A stretch of 54,328 nt of DNA from Candidatus Binatota bacterium (GCA_024276575.1 JAJRWY010000016.1:1-54328); one strand, 5' to 3'. Shown: positions 25,530 to 34,152, counted from the stretch's first letter. Notes: generated by a model from the sequence alone, not told the origin. A program made the numbers and translations.

Positions 25530-26570
25530 GTGAACAAAATCGCAATGAGCGCATGGGGAGGGGCGGAAACTCGCTACTTCTACGAACTTACTCCCGACCG
25601 TATTCTGGACGCTGTTGAAGCGGCCGGACTGCGATGTACCGGACGATGCTTCGCGCTAAACAGTATGGAGAACCGGGTCTATCAGGTCGAGGTCGAACGG
25701 GGCGAAGCCGATGGGGAGGTCTCGACCTCCCATCTGATAGTGAAGTTCTACCGCCCAGGGCGCTGGAGCCGCGAGCAGATTCTTGACGAACATCGTTTTC
25801 TCTTTGACCTTGCCGGCTATGAGATCCCCGTTGTCGCACCGCTCGAACTCGAATCCGGCGGCACGGTTGCCGTGGCTGAGGACCTGGGCATTTTCTATTC
25901 ACTCTTTCCACGCGTGGGCGGGCGGGCTCCTAGTGAACTCGATGACGAGACCACGCTGCGGCTCGGCAGGTTACTTGGGCGTCTGCACAATGTCGGTGCA
26001 TCGGATCCGGCTCCGTCGCGCCTACGGTTGGACTGCGAAAGTTATGGACTGGCGAACCTCGACTTCTTGCTCGAATCTACGTCGATTCCCGAATCGATGC
26101 GCGATCGTTATGCGATGCTGGCCGACAGCATCTGCGAAACCGCCCGGCCGTGGTTTGATGCGGCCAGCTATCAAAGAATCCATGGAGACTGCCACCTTGG
26201 CAACGTGCTGTTGTCTGAGCAAGGCCTATGCTTAGTTGATTTCGACGATATGCTGAACGGGCCGTGCGTGCAGGATTTCTGGCTCTTACTTCCGGGAAAG
26301 GATGCTGCCGCCCAAGCGCGTCTGCGTTTGCTTTTGGAGGGCTACGAGCAATTTAGAAGCTTCGACTACAGTTCTTTACGATTGATAGAGGCGTTGCGGG
26401 CCTTGCGCTACATACATTTTTGCGCGTGGATAGCGCGTCGTTGGGAAGATCCTTCCTTCAAGCGAGTGTTCCCGGATTTCGACAGTGAGCGTTATTGGTA
26501 TGAACAGACCGCTGCTCTGCAGGAACAAGCCGGTGTCTTGCGCGAAGACGTCTGGTCGGTATCTCGTTAG
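25530..26570 (+). CDS. srkA: Stress response kinase A (YihE/RdoA family)
   Basis: This protein of about 346 residues strongly resembles E. coli SrkA, a Ser/Thr kinase of the APH fold that limits stress-induced cell death. Matching segments are LNSMENRVYQVEV, HLIVKFYRPGRWSREQILDE, the FPRVGGRAP turn, the catalytic loop QRIHGDCHLGNVLL, the metal motif LVDFDDMLNGPCVQDFW and the C-terminal LRYIHFCAWIARRWEDPSF. The start is uncertain: the GTG at 25530 has GAGAGG close upstream and the ATG at 25545 is an alternative; an earlier ATG at 25458 adds a tail not seen in the family. Confidence 0.92.
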   Translation: MNKIAMSAWGGAETRYFYELTPDRILDAVEAAGLRCTGRCFALNSMENRVYQVEVERGEADGEVSTSHLIVKFYRPGRWSREQILDEHRFLFDLAGYEIPVVAPLELESGGTVAVAEDLGIFYSLFPRVGGRAPSELDDETTLRLGRLLGRLHNVGASDPAPSRLRLDCESYGLANLDFLLESTSIPESMRDRYAMLADSICETARPWFDAASYQRIHGDCHLGNVLLSEQGLCLVDFDDMLNGPCVQDFWLLLPGKDAAAQARLRLLLEGYEQFRSFDYSSLRLIEALRALRYIHFCAWIARRWEDPSFKRVFPDFDSERYWYEQTAALQEQAGVLREDVWSVSR

Positions 26571-26590
26571 TGCATCGCCACTGAGCTAGA

Positions 26591-26676
26591 CTTGATCGGA
26601 CAATAATTCACGGTGCAAATCGTCTCCGGCTTGCGCTGGAGCAACGCCATCCGCGGCCGTACTCGCGCCTGCCGAT
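26591..26676 (+). repeat. Family B element, one-ended copy
   Basis: It begins CTTGATCGGACAATAATTC and is nearly identical over about 85 bp to the copy at 54192-54276, ending near CTCGCGCCTGCCGAT. An internal small hairpin (GGTG...CGTC here, GGCG...CGCC in the other copies) keeps pairing through G-T wobbles. The rest of the intergenic region to 26790 shows nothing recognisable. Confidence 0.75.
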
Positions 26677-26790
26677 AAACGGCATGATGTTGACACTATT
26701 GTGCATACTCCTGGCGTTGCGGCAGAGCGGGGCAGAGCCGTTTGCCGGGCAACCGGCCAGCGCCTTCAACCGCGGCTACTTGATCTCGTC

Positions 26791-27090
26791 TCAGTAGCAG
26801 ACCCTACCCTCTAGGCGTCCGCTCTTGGTTCTGACCACTACTAGTCGAGTCATGCAGGGCATACAGTAGACTTTGTCGCCCTCGCGTAGTTCCTGCGTTG
26901 ATCTCACCACTAGACGGCAAACCGGGCACAACACCTCGTTAGGGGCCAATTCATCACTGCGCCCTCGATAGCGGCGATAGAATCTCCGGTACTTCTTGGG
27001 GACTTCGTCAAAACCCGTTTCCGAAAGCTCGTAACGTTTGCGAGATTCCTCCGTCGCGGCCGGGTTCTGCTCCATCAAGGTGTCCGTCAT
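26791..27090 (-). CDS. Small zinc-ribbon protein
   Basis: This 99-residue protein has a charged N-terminal half (KKYRRFYRRYRGRSDELAP) and a C-terminal four-Cys zinc ribbon (NEVLCPVCRLVV, then VYCMPCMTRLVVV). No known family is recognised. The ATG overlaps the stop of the ferritin-like gene by 4 bp (ATGA, 27087-27090), so the two are made together and may work together, for example as a metal-binding or nucleic-acid-binding partner. That role is inference only. Confidence 0.75.
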   Translation of the reverse strand: MTDTLMEQNPAATEESRKRYELSETGFDEVPKKYRRFYRRYRGRSDELAPNEVLCPVCRLVVRSTQELREGDKVYCMPCMTRLVVVRTKSGRLEGRVCY

Positions 27091-27863
27091 TTCATGAAAC
27101 CTAGGCGCGAAACCGCGGCGAGATACATCTTCCCTAGTTTCGGTTGTTCGGCCCCAGGAGCGCCTCGTTGGGCTGACGCTTCCGTGAAACTGTTGAGAAC
27201 CAAGGGGTCGAGTTCGCGGCGCAGGGCGCTCAGACGCCCGGCTAGTTGCGGATCTTGCGCCAAGCGCCGTCCGAGATCGTTCTCGCCGAAGCCCATGTGA
27301 CGTCTTTCGTCGGCCACGATGCCGCGGAGAATTTCAGCAGTTATCGGGTCGGCTTGTTCAGCGTGATGCTCGAAGACCGCGAACTCCATGGCTTCCAAGA
27401 TCACGTTCTGGGCGAACAACGCAGCTGCCCAATCTCCCGCGTCCACAAGCTCGAGAAGTCTGTTCTTGAACAGCAAGAGGCTCTTGCCTGCTCTACGTTC
27501 GATTTCCCGCTCGGTGTCTTCGACTCCTAGTTCGTGCAGGCGGTAGAGGAGAACCTCGAGGTGCCGGGCCTCGTCTACCGCTTGGGTTGCCAAGAAAACC
27601 TTCGCCTGATGATTGGGAGCTAGTCTGACCATCGCACTCGACCCCTCGAGTGCGGCAGATTCCCCTATGCAATAGTTACACAAGGAAGTAATAAGGGTAT
27701 CGCGCTCGCCTTCATCCAACTCCGGGTGTGAACCGGGCGAGCGGCCATAGGGGCGCTCGTTCAAGTATCCCTCGACGGCCTGAAACCAGAACTCGAAGGA
27801 ATGGACCTCTTCGATAAATTCGTTCCGTCCCAGCAGGTGGGGCTCGATATCGTCGTGCTTCAT
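27087..27863 (-). CDS. Ferritin-like diiron protein, uncharacterised
   Basis: This 258-residue all-helical protein has the ligand pattern of diiron ferritin-like/ribonucleotide-reductase-like enzymes: Glu in CIGESAALEGSS, Asp/Glu-x2-His in AVDEARHLEVLLY, Glu in ILEAMEFAVFEHH and Glu-x2-His in IVADERRHMGFGENDLG. Such proteins carry out oxygen-dependent oxidations or oxidise iron; the substrate is unknown. The ATG at 27863 follows GAGGAG, and I prefer it over an upstream in-frame ATG at 28205, because the extra 114 codons run through a family A repeat. The zinc-ribbon gene overlaps its stop codon. Confidence 0.85.
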   Translation of the reverse strand: MKHDDIEPHLLGRNEFIEEVHSFEFWFQAVEGYLNERPYGRSPGSHPELDEGERDTLITSLCNYCIGESAALEGSSAMVRLAPNHQAKVFLATQAVDEARHLEVLLYRLHELGVEDTEREIERRAGKSLLLFKNRLLELVDAGDWAAALFAQNVILEAMEFAVFEHHAEQADPITAEILRGIVADERRHMGFGENDLGRRLAQDPQLAGRLSALRRELDPLVLNSFTEASAQRGAPGAEQPKLGKMYLAAVSRLGFMK

Positions 27864-27927
27864 TGTGCTCCTCGAGGAAGGGTGGCGCGAAGGCCGGGTT
27901 GAATCAAGGTTTGGGGTTTGACCTCTG

Positions 27928-28081
27928 GAGCCGGCATTCTTAATGAAGCCTCGTCTCGGGAGCCGCAAGCGCTTGCGAGATTGGCCCAAGCGCAGTGTTG
28001 AGGCGCGCCGGAGTTGCTGCCGCACTGTGGCTCCTAGGCGAGGACCATTCCTCCGGCAGCGCTTCATCCGGCAACGCTGTC
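27928..28081 (+). repeat. Family A element between two minus-strand genes
   Basis: The left end GCCGGCATTCTTAATGAAGC starts near 27929. The interior (TTGGCCCAAGCGCAG, then TGAGGCGCGCC) matches other copies. The right end (about 28058-28081, GCGCTTCATCCGGCAACGC) is degenerate and overlaps the last codons and stop of the PLP-enzyme gene. Confidence 0.65.
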
Positions 28082-29176
28082 CGGCAAGGTGCGATCGAGC
28101 GCTTGAACATTGCTTTCGAAATATACGTGAAAGCAGGCCGGTAGCCGGTGATAGTCGAGTTCTGAGGTCGATTCCGCAAGCGGCTGGGAATTGTAAGTGT
28201 TCCACAACAGGACGGATTTATTCGCAAGCACGCCTCTTGCGGCATCGCGCTCGAGCGCCGCCAAGGTCTTCCCGGTGTAGGTGCCGTCGAGGGTGACGCC
28301 CTCGAGGTCTTTCATTCGTCTAACCGCTGTCATCCCTTCCTCGGTGAAGTGAGCGTAGCCGGGGCCCAAGCAGTCGTCGATGATGTGGTAGCGATCCTTC
28401 GTAAGCGGTTTAAGTGGGAAGCCCGGATCGAGTTTCTCGAGTAGCCGCCCGGTTTGCCGGTAGAGGCGCCGAAGTTTCCTTTCGTTTACATACTTTGGCT
28501 CGGCGACCTGTACTGCGCAAAGCTCGGTCTTTGCTCCGAGGGCGTTTAGCCCGAGAAGGAGTCCGGCGGCGGTTCCCCCGCTGCCGAAAGCGACGTAGAT
28601 GAGGTCGGGAGCCGGTTGCCCCTCGAGCTGTCGTGCGAGTTCGAATGCGGCGCCTACGAAGCCGGTGCAGCCCAAGGGGGAAGAGCCCCCTGGAGGGATG
28701 AGCATCGGGGCCCCGCGTCTCGAAAGTATGCGGCGGCAGACTGTGGCGGCCGTTGCGGCTGCAATACCCGCCGCCGAGTTTCGTTGCTGCAGTTCGGCGC
28801 CCGCGTTCATGCTCGTCAGCAGATTGGGACCCACGTAGGCGGCGTTGGGTTGGGGCATCAACATCGAGATGCTGGACATCCCCAGCCGCCGCGCGAACAC
28901 CGCAGTGGCTGCCGCATGGTTGGATCCGGCGAATCCGAAGGTAAGTACCTCGCGTACTTTGCGGCGCCTAGCTTCTCCGAGGAGCAACTCGAGCTTACGA
29001 ACCTTATTGCCACCGTAGTCGGCGGAACTCAGCCCGTCGTTTTTCAAGTAAAGCGAGCCGACTCCGAGGAGCTTCCCGAGTTCTCGCAGTTCAACCAACG
29101 GGGTCGGGAAATCTCCCAAGCCGATGTACGGGAGTCCTCGCTCGATGAGGGGATAACGCTCGAACAGGGCTTGCAT
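28064..29176 (-). CDS. 1-aminocyclopropane-1-carboxylate deaminase / D-cysteine desulfhydrase family PLP enzyme
   Basis: This 370-residue fold-type II PLP enzyme has the opening DFPTPLVELRELGK, the lysine motif DYGGNKVRKLELLLG, a GFAGSNHAAATA phosphate/active-site loop, the VAFGSGGTAAGLLLG glycine loop, and GVTLDGTYTGKTLAAL near the end. Family members deaminate ACC or desulfurate D-cysteine, and residues separating these are not decisive here. I chose the ATG at 29176 because the upstream extension would overlap the neighbour. The last residues and the stop codon lie in a degenerate family A end, so the C-terminus may be altered. Confidence 0.88.
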   Translation of the reverse strand: MQALFERYPLIERGLPYIGLGDFPTPLVELRELGKLLGVGSLYLKNDGLSSADYGGNKVRKLELLLGEARRRKVREVLTFGFAGSNHAAATAVFARRLGMSSISMLMPQPNAAYVGPNLLTSMNAGAELQQRNSAAGIAAATAATVCRRILSRRGAPMLIPPGGSSPLGCTGFVGAAFELARQLEGQPAPDLIYVAFGSGGTAAGLLLGLNALGAKTELCAVQVAEPKYVNERKLRRLYRQTGRLLEKLDPGFPLKPLTKDRYHIIDDCLGPGYAHFTEEGMTAVRRMKDLEGVTLDGTYTGKTLAALERDAARGVLANKSVLLWNTYNSQPLAESTSELDYHRLPACFHVYFESNVQALDRTLPDSVAG

Positions 29177-29201
29177 CAAGCCGTAACTCGCAAGGGCCAA
29201 G

Positions 29202-29235
29202 CGGACTGGGCAGTCCGGCTGTCCCGGCGAGGGAC
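29202..29235 (-). other. Hairpins downstream of the secreted Cys-rich gene
   Basis: CGGACT-N4-AGTCCG (29202-29217) and GTCCC-N5-GGGAC (29220-29234) lie between the stop at 29244 and the next start at 29176. There is no T-run, so a Rho-independent terminator is possible but weak. Confidence 0.35.
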
Positions 29236-29243
29236 TCCCGCAC

Positions 29244-32200
29244 TCAGGGGACGAAAGTTGAACAGTCTGTTGATGGCCTGCCGCACTGAGTCTGCAAAGT
29301 CGAGCAATCGTCGGTCTTGGGTGCATAGACCCAATCTGCTATGCGGGTTGCGTTTTCGAAGCTGAAGTCGCTGTGGACCTTCTCCAGGTTGCGAAGATTG
29401 AGATCCTGGCGCCGTGCACCTGCCCATTTCACGACTGAAAGTGCGAGCGCAAGGTAACCCAAGGGCTTGGGATGTATGCCGTCCATGGTCAGAGTGCCGA
29501 GGCCGGCGTTGCCGGCGCGTGAGTTTTCGGAGTATACCGAACAGGTGTCGTCGTTCCAGGGAACGACATCTGCCTGCTCTGCGGCCGCAATCTCGGCCAG
29601 CACTTGGTTGTGGACGGAGTAGTTGCAAGCGTTCGTATATACGCGGCAGCCTCCGCGGTCTCCGGGCCCCTCGTCTAAAGGTGGCGTGGTTGCGACCGCG
29701 AAATTTGCGAAGGGAAGAACGGCTCGCGCCGACCGTAGTGTTTCCGTGACGCCGTCTTGAAAGCGGTGGTTACTCAGACGCAATGCGCGGCCCGCGTCGG
29801 AAAAGATCACCCAGTCGTAACTTTGGCCCTGCAAGGTGCCGCCTATTCTTCGCGCATAGCGTCCGTAGTGGGATCCACGACGGCCGAAGGCCGTAACCTC
29901 GAGCGATGCGTAGTCACAGTAGGTGTCTGCGAGGATATCGCGCGCTAAGTTGCCGTAGTGATAGCGGACCTTTCCGCCGGCGGTCAGGCTGTCCCCGTAA
30001 AAGAATACTCGGTCGTTAGGTTGCAGGCGCATGTCGAGAGGAGGTTTTAGAGCCGTGTCGCACAAGGATATGCACGACCCTGTGTCTAGAGTGCATGAGC
30101 CGGTGCAAGCCAGTTGCCCGTCGGTGAAGCCAAGCGAAACGCAACTTAGTCCGCCGAGGTCCGCGGCATCGCACTGCTCGACCGGGTCTTTGATGCCGTC
30201 ACTGCAGAAAGGCGGAACACATGTATTCCGGCAGCCGTCGAAATTGTCGGTGTTCCCGTCGTCGCACTCTTCTCCAAAATCGATCAACGCATTACCGCAA
30301 CGAGGAATTATACAGTCCCGGCGGCAGCCGTCGATATTATTGTCGTTTCCGTCGTCGCACTCTTCTCCCGGGTCGACGATGCCGTCGCCGCAACTCGGTA
30401 GCGTGCAGTCGTTGCGGCATGTGTCATTGTTGATCGAGTTCCCGTCGTCACAGGCATCGGCACTGTCGACCACGCCGTCACCGCATCTTGCTGTCGAGCA
30501 GTCGCTTCGACAAGCATCGGCGAGCACATCGCTGTTCGCGACTCCATCGTCACAGGCTTCTACGCCGGCGTAGACGAAGCCGTCTCCACAACTGGCTACC
30601 AAGCAGTTATTCAGGCAAGCGTCGAGATTCGACAAGTTTCCATCATCACAAGCTTCGCCGGGCTGAAGGATGCCATCGCCGCAGCGGGCGAGCGTGCAAT
30701 CGTTCCTACAATTGTCGGTGTCGATTGCGTTGCCGTCATCGCAGGCTTCACTAGAGTCCTTCACCCCGTCGCCGCATCTTGCGAGCGAGCAGTCACTTCG
30801 GCAGGCGTCGGCCAGGACGTCACTGTTTGCGGCTCCATTGTCACAAGCTTCGACGCCGGCTTGCACGAACCCGTCTCCGCAAGAAGCGTTAGTGCAAGTG
30901 TCGAGGCAAGCGTCTGTATTGTCGGCGTTCCCGTCGTCGCATTGCTCCACTCCGGCAAACACGAAACTGTCTCCGCATGATGCGAGGCTGCAGTTGCTCA
31001 AGCACGAGTCGGTCTCGATAGTGTTGCCGTCGTCGCAAGCCTCGCCCAGGCTTACGATACCGTCCCCGCAGGTGGGTAAGCCGCAGTCATTCCCACAGGC
31101 ATCGGTATCTATGTTGTTGCCGTCGTCACAGCTTTCTCCGGTGTCGACCACGCCGTCTCCACAGCGCGGAAGCGTGCAATCGCTTCTGCAGGTGTCGGCC
31201 GCTACATCACTGTTGGAGGTGCCCTGGTCGCATGCCTCTACGCCGCTTAGTAGGTAGCCATCTCCACAGGCCGCGAGTTTACAGTTTGATAGGCAGCTGT
31301 CGGTGTTGTCGGCGTTGCCGTCGTCGCATTCTTCGCCGACTTCCACCACCGCGTTGCCGCAGCCGCCGGCGATCGTGCAACTCGAGTTGGCGGTCCCGTC
31401 GTCGTAGACGTCGCAATCAGCCAGCACTGAGTTGGATTCGTTGACTATACGGCACATGCGGCAACGTACTTGCTGGGCGACGCACGTGGTCAGGTCCGCA
31501 CTGCCCGCGCAGAGTCCGGGGAACAAGGCATCGGTATCGAGTCCCAAACCGGTACACTTGAGTTCAATGGCTTGCGACAGCCGGCCCAAAGCCCACGCGA
31601 TGCGAGAATCCGTTTCCGGTTGCAGGCTCAACAGGCATGACTCTATGTCGCGCGCAGAAGTTACCGTGCCACGTCGCAGGCCGCCTTTCTTGCAGGTATA
31701 AAACTGCCGGAAACTGTTCTCCAGGAAGCGGTCATAAGCCGCTACGAAAGCTTCCTGGCATACTGCGTTTTTCTTGTCTTGGGTGATGGGGACGATGCTC
31801 GCTGCGATGTCGTTGCCGAAGAAGTCGGGAACCAGGGCGAGATCGTTGGAAATAGTGGCCGAATGCATGGCGGCCGCTCCCGCGTAACCAAAGGGCGGCG
31901 GTGTCGAACAATAACGAGCATCTTCGGCCGATGATCGCGACAACACCGACGCGATGCGTCCGTCGTTATCCGCAGTAAGGCACTGGTCGAGTGTTTGTCC
32001 GCTGATTAGGGAATCCCGCCGTGCTTGTCGCAGGCAGACACGTGAGTCGAAAAGCTGGGCTTTCAAAAGGGTGGCTTGGTTTCTATCAATTCTGACCAGA
32101 CAGCGCTGAGAATCGAAATCGACTGTGGCCGCGGCGGGGGCCGGCGGCAACGCCAGCGAAACGATAGAAATTATCGCTGCAGCCAGAGGCACTAGGCGCG

Positions 32201-32258
32201 CGGCGACGGATATCGAGTTGCCATCTAGAGCGGGTGTTGTCATGTTCTTTGCAAACAT
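29244..32258 (-). CDS. Secreted Cys-rich (DUF4215-type) repeat protein with C-terminal SGNH hydrolase domain
   Basis: This 1004-residue protein has a signal peptide (LVPLAAAIISIVSLALPPAP, residues about 23-45), a Cys-containing helical domain (about 47-275), a tandem array of 12 Myxococcus-type Cys-rich repeats plus one degenerate unit (about 290-705; unit CGDGxxxxGExCDDGNxxxxD, then CxxxC), and a C-terminal SGNH/GDSL domain (about 735-960) with block I VFFYGDSLTAGGK and block V TMDGIHPKPLGYLAL. It is probably exported, possibly surface-attached, with the repeats as a stalk presenting an esterase or deacetylase. It starts at the ATG at 32258, or at 32243. Confidence 0.88.
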   Translation of the reverse strand: MFAKNMTTPALDGNSISVAARLVPLAAAIISIVSLALPPAPAAATVDFDSQRCLVRIDRNQATLLKAQLFDSRVCLRQARRDSLISGQTLDQCLTADNDGRIASVLSRSSAEDARYCSTPPPFGYAGAAAMHSATISNDLALVPDFFGNDIAASIVPITQDKKNAVCQEAFVAAYDRFLENSFRQFYTCKKGGLRRGTVTSARDIESCLLSLQPETDSRIAWALGRLSQAIELKCTGLGLDTDALFPGLCAGSADLTTCVAQQVRCRMCRIVNESNSVLADCDVYDDGTANSSCTIAGGCGNAVVEVGEECDDGNADNTDSCLSNCKLAACGDGYLLSGVEACDQGTSNSDVAADTCRSDCTLPRCGDGVVDTGESCDDGNNIDTDACGNDCGLPTCGDGIVSLGEACDDGNTIETDSCLSNCSLASCGDSFVFAGVEQCDDGNADNTDACLDTCTNASCGDGFVQAGVEACDNGAANSDVLADACRSDCSLARCGDGVKDSSEACDDGNAIDTDNCRNDCTLARCGDGILQPGEACDDGNLSNLDACLNNCLVASCGDGFVYAGVEACDDGVANSDVLADACRSDCSTARCGDGVVDSADACDDGNSINNDTCRNDCTLPSCGDGIVDPGEECDDGNDNNIDGCRRDCIIPRCGNALIDFGEECDDGNTDNFDGCRNTCVPPFCSDGIKDPVEQCDAADLGGLSCVSLGFTDGQLACTGSCTLDTGSCISLCDTALKPPLDMRLQPNDRVFFYGDSLTAGGKVRYHYGNLARDILADTYCDYASLEVTAFGRRGSHYGRYARRIGGTLQGQSYDWVIFSDAGRALRLSNHRFQDGVTETLRSARAVLPFANFAVATTPPLDEGPGDRGGCRVYTNACNYSVHNQVLAEIAAAEQADVVPWNDDTCSVYSENSRAGNAGLGTLTMDGIHPKPLGYLALALSVVKWAGARRQDLNLRNLEKVHSDFSFENATRIADWVYAPKTDDCSTLQTQCGRPSTDCSTFVP

Positions 32259-32658
32259 TGCCGAAAGCTCTCTTCCTTCACTCTCGAAGCTGAAGCGTTT
32301 CTTCGCGGGTCAACTGCCGTTTTTGTCGACCACGCAGGAGTCGCACTTAGCTTTCACCTTCCCGGCTACCCCGAGTCCGAGAATCAAACTCCCCCTGTGG
32401 TTTCGTCCGTGTCCGGTTACGGATCTTTTGTAATGTCGGCGTGGTCCCGGCTCAGCAGCCAAGAGCCTTGGCCGCCGGATGTATAACCATGGTCCCGGTT
32501 GGCCACTGCTCGGTGCTGGCCGATAGCGGACCGCGCCGTTTCCCGGTTCAATATTAATACTGTGTTGATACCGACTTTGTTAGCGCATTTACGCAGTGAG
32601 TACCCTATAATAGCTGCTACATCATAGGCGGTGTCAAGGCTGCGGGCTCAGTCGGCGC
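32259..32658. other. Intergenic region without a recognised gene
   Basis: This 400-bp gap lies between two minus-strand genes. I see a short perfect hairpin GCCAAG-AGC-CTTGGC (32458-32472), a CTATAATAG that could be a -10 on the plus strand near 32607, and a short minus-strand frame ending at 32310 with two Cys residues, but no convincing gene. Confidence 0.5.
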
Positions 32659-33879
32659 TTATAAATCCACTTGGGTGTCAACGGCAAGGGCTGTTGCTTC
32701 GCCTCCACCGATGCAGAGCGAGGCGACGCCCCGTCTCAGCCCGCGCGTTCTCAATGCGGCTAGCAGCGTGACGACGATGCGAGCACCGGAGGCTCCGATC
32801 GGGTGGCCTAGGGCACAAGCGCCGCCATGGGGGTTCACTTTCTCTGGGTCGAGTTTCAGTTTGGATATAGCCGCGAGCGTGACCATCGCGAAGGCCTCGT
32901 TGATCTCAAAAAGGTCGGTAGTTTGGCTGTTCCAACCGGTTTTGCGGTAAACTAGGTCAATGGCTCCGACGGGAGCCGTCGCGAAACGTGAGGGTGGGCC
33001 GGCGTAGACCGCGTGAGCTTTGATCTGTGCGAGGGGCTTCAGGCCTAGTTCTTTGGCGCAGGAGCGGCGGGTAAGTACCAATGCTGCTGCGCCGTCGGAG
33101 ATCGAACTTGCGTTGGCTGCGGTGACGGTTCCGTTGGGGGAAAACGCCGGTTTCAAAGTAGGGATACGGCCGGCGTTGACCATGAAGGGGGTTTCGTCAC
33201 GGTCAATTCTGGCTCCCGCGTTTCCGCCGCTACCCGAGAGGGCAGCGATTTCTGAGTCGAAACTTCCATTTTCGCAGGCCTTTTTCGCGCGGGCCAGTGA
33301 TGCGAGCGCAAAGTCGTCTTGTTGTTGACGGCTGATGCCCAATTCTCGGGCGGTTTCATCGGCGAAGCTGCCCATCAGCCGGCCGCTTTCGTAAGCGTCC
33401 TCGAGACCATCAAGGAACATGTGGTCTTTTAGCTCGCCATGGCCGAGTCGCTGGCCGGCTCTGGCCTTCAAAAGCAGGTAGGGTGCCCGGGTCATACTTT
33501 CCATTCCAGCAGCGATGACGAAATCTGCGCTACCCGCGAGCAGGGCGTCGTGGGCGCAGATGATGGCCTGCATCCCGGAACCGCACATCTTGTTAATAGT
33601 AATGCACCCGACACTGTCGGGCAGCCCGGCGCCGAGGACGGCCTGGCGGGCCGGTGCCTGCCCCAAACCGGCCGTTAGTACACAGCCGATGAAGGCTTGG
33701 TCAACCCGGCTCGCAACCGGCCCCGCGGCCGCCAGCGCCTGCGCCACGGCAGCAGCACCGAGTTGCGGAGCATTGAACGAAGACAAGGCGCCTTGAAAGG
33801 CGCCAATGGGTGTTCTTGCCGCGCTCAAGATGACCACGCCGTCGCGGTCGGGAGATGAATGATTGCCGGGTTCCGTCAT
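32659..33879 (-). CDS. Acetyl-CoA C-acyltransferase (thiolase)
   Basis: This 406-residue thiolase has all active-site motifs: nucleophilic Cys in INKMCGSGMQAI (near residue 99), the NPHGGACALGHPIGASGAR His motif near 358-376 and the second Cys in SLCIGGGEATALAV near 394. It catalyses reversible condensation or cleavage of acyl-CoA; length and motifs fit both biosynthetic acetyl-CoA acetyltransferases and degradative thiolases. GAGGT lies 8 nt before the ATG. It diverges from the GTPase operon and shares a 270-bp intergenic region with it. Confidence 0.95.
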   Translation of the reverse strand: MTEPGNHSSPDRDGVVILSAARTPIGAFQGALSSFNAPQLGAAAVAQALAAAGPVASRVDQAFIGCVLTAGLGQAPARQAVLGAGLPDSVGCITINKMCGSGMQAIICAHDALLAGSADFVIAAGMESMTRAPYLLLKARAGQRLGHGELKDHMFLDGLEDAYESGRLMGSFADETARELGISRQQQDDFALASLARAKKACENGSFDSEIAALSGSGGNAGARIDRDETPFMVNAGRIPTLKPAFSPNGTVTAANASSISDGAAALVLTRRSCAKELGLKPLAQIKAHAVYAGPPSRFATAPVGAIDLVYRKTGWNSQTTDLFEINEAFAMVTLAAISKLKLDPEKVNPHGGACALGHPIGASGARIVVTLLAALRTRGLRRGVASLCIGGGEATALAVDTQVDL

Positions 33880-33968
33880 GGCATTTTACCTCTATAGTTA
33901 ACTCCCCACGACGCTGGCGGGGGGCTGTTGCTTTCGAGAATTCCGTTCAGACATTCTTGATGGCTGAC

Positions 33969-33986
33969 TATTGCAAAAACGCAATA
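33969..33986. promoter_or_regulatory. Palindrome between thiolase and the GTPase operon
   Basis: TATTGC-N6-GCAATA is a perfect 18-bp interrupted palindrome about 90 bp upstream of the thiolase start, in the divergent intergenic region. It has the size of a dimeric regulator site. Which gene it controls is unknown. Confidence 0.45.
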
Positions 33987-34026
33987 AAAAATAGGGCCCG
34001 ATATGGCATTTTTTTGATGATACCGC

Positions 34027-34056
34027 TTCACAACTCGGACTTTTCGAATCTATACT
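34027..34056 (+). promoter_or_regulatory. Likely promoter of the GTPase operon
   Basis: TTCACA (34027-34032), an 18-bp spacer and TATACT (34051-34056) each match the sigma-70 hexamers at 5 of 6 positions. The predicted leader of about 90 nt contains a 9-bp stem with one bulge (CGTTGA...TCAACG, about 34065-34100) and a small reading frame starting at the ATG at 34140. Confidence 0.55.
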
Positions 34057-34152
34057 ATATATGCCGTTGACGAGGACGCGGAGGACTCTTTCTCTCAACG
34101 GTATCCGTTCGGTTTGGCGGCCTTGTTGCGGGAGAATTAATGGAGATCCTGC

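Noticed and set aside
27864-28205. Extended N-terminus of the ferritin-like protein
   Set aside because: The additional frame crosses a family A element and is Arg/Ser-rich without fold features; the ATG at 27863 has GAGGAG upstream.
32310-32400. Short minus-strand peptide ending KCDSCVVDKNGS upstream of the SGNH repeat gene
   Set aside because: Only about 28 codons, with no properly spaced ribosome binding site and start; too little to support a gene.
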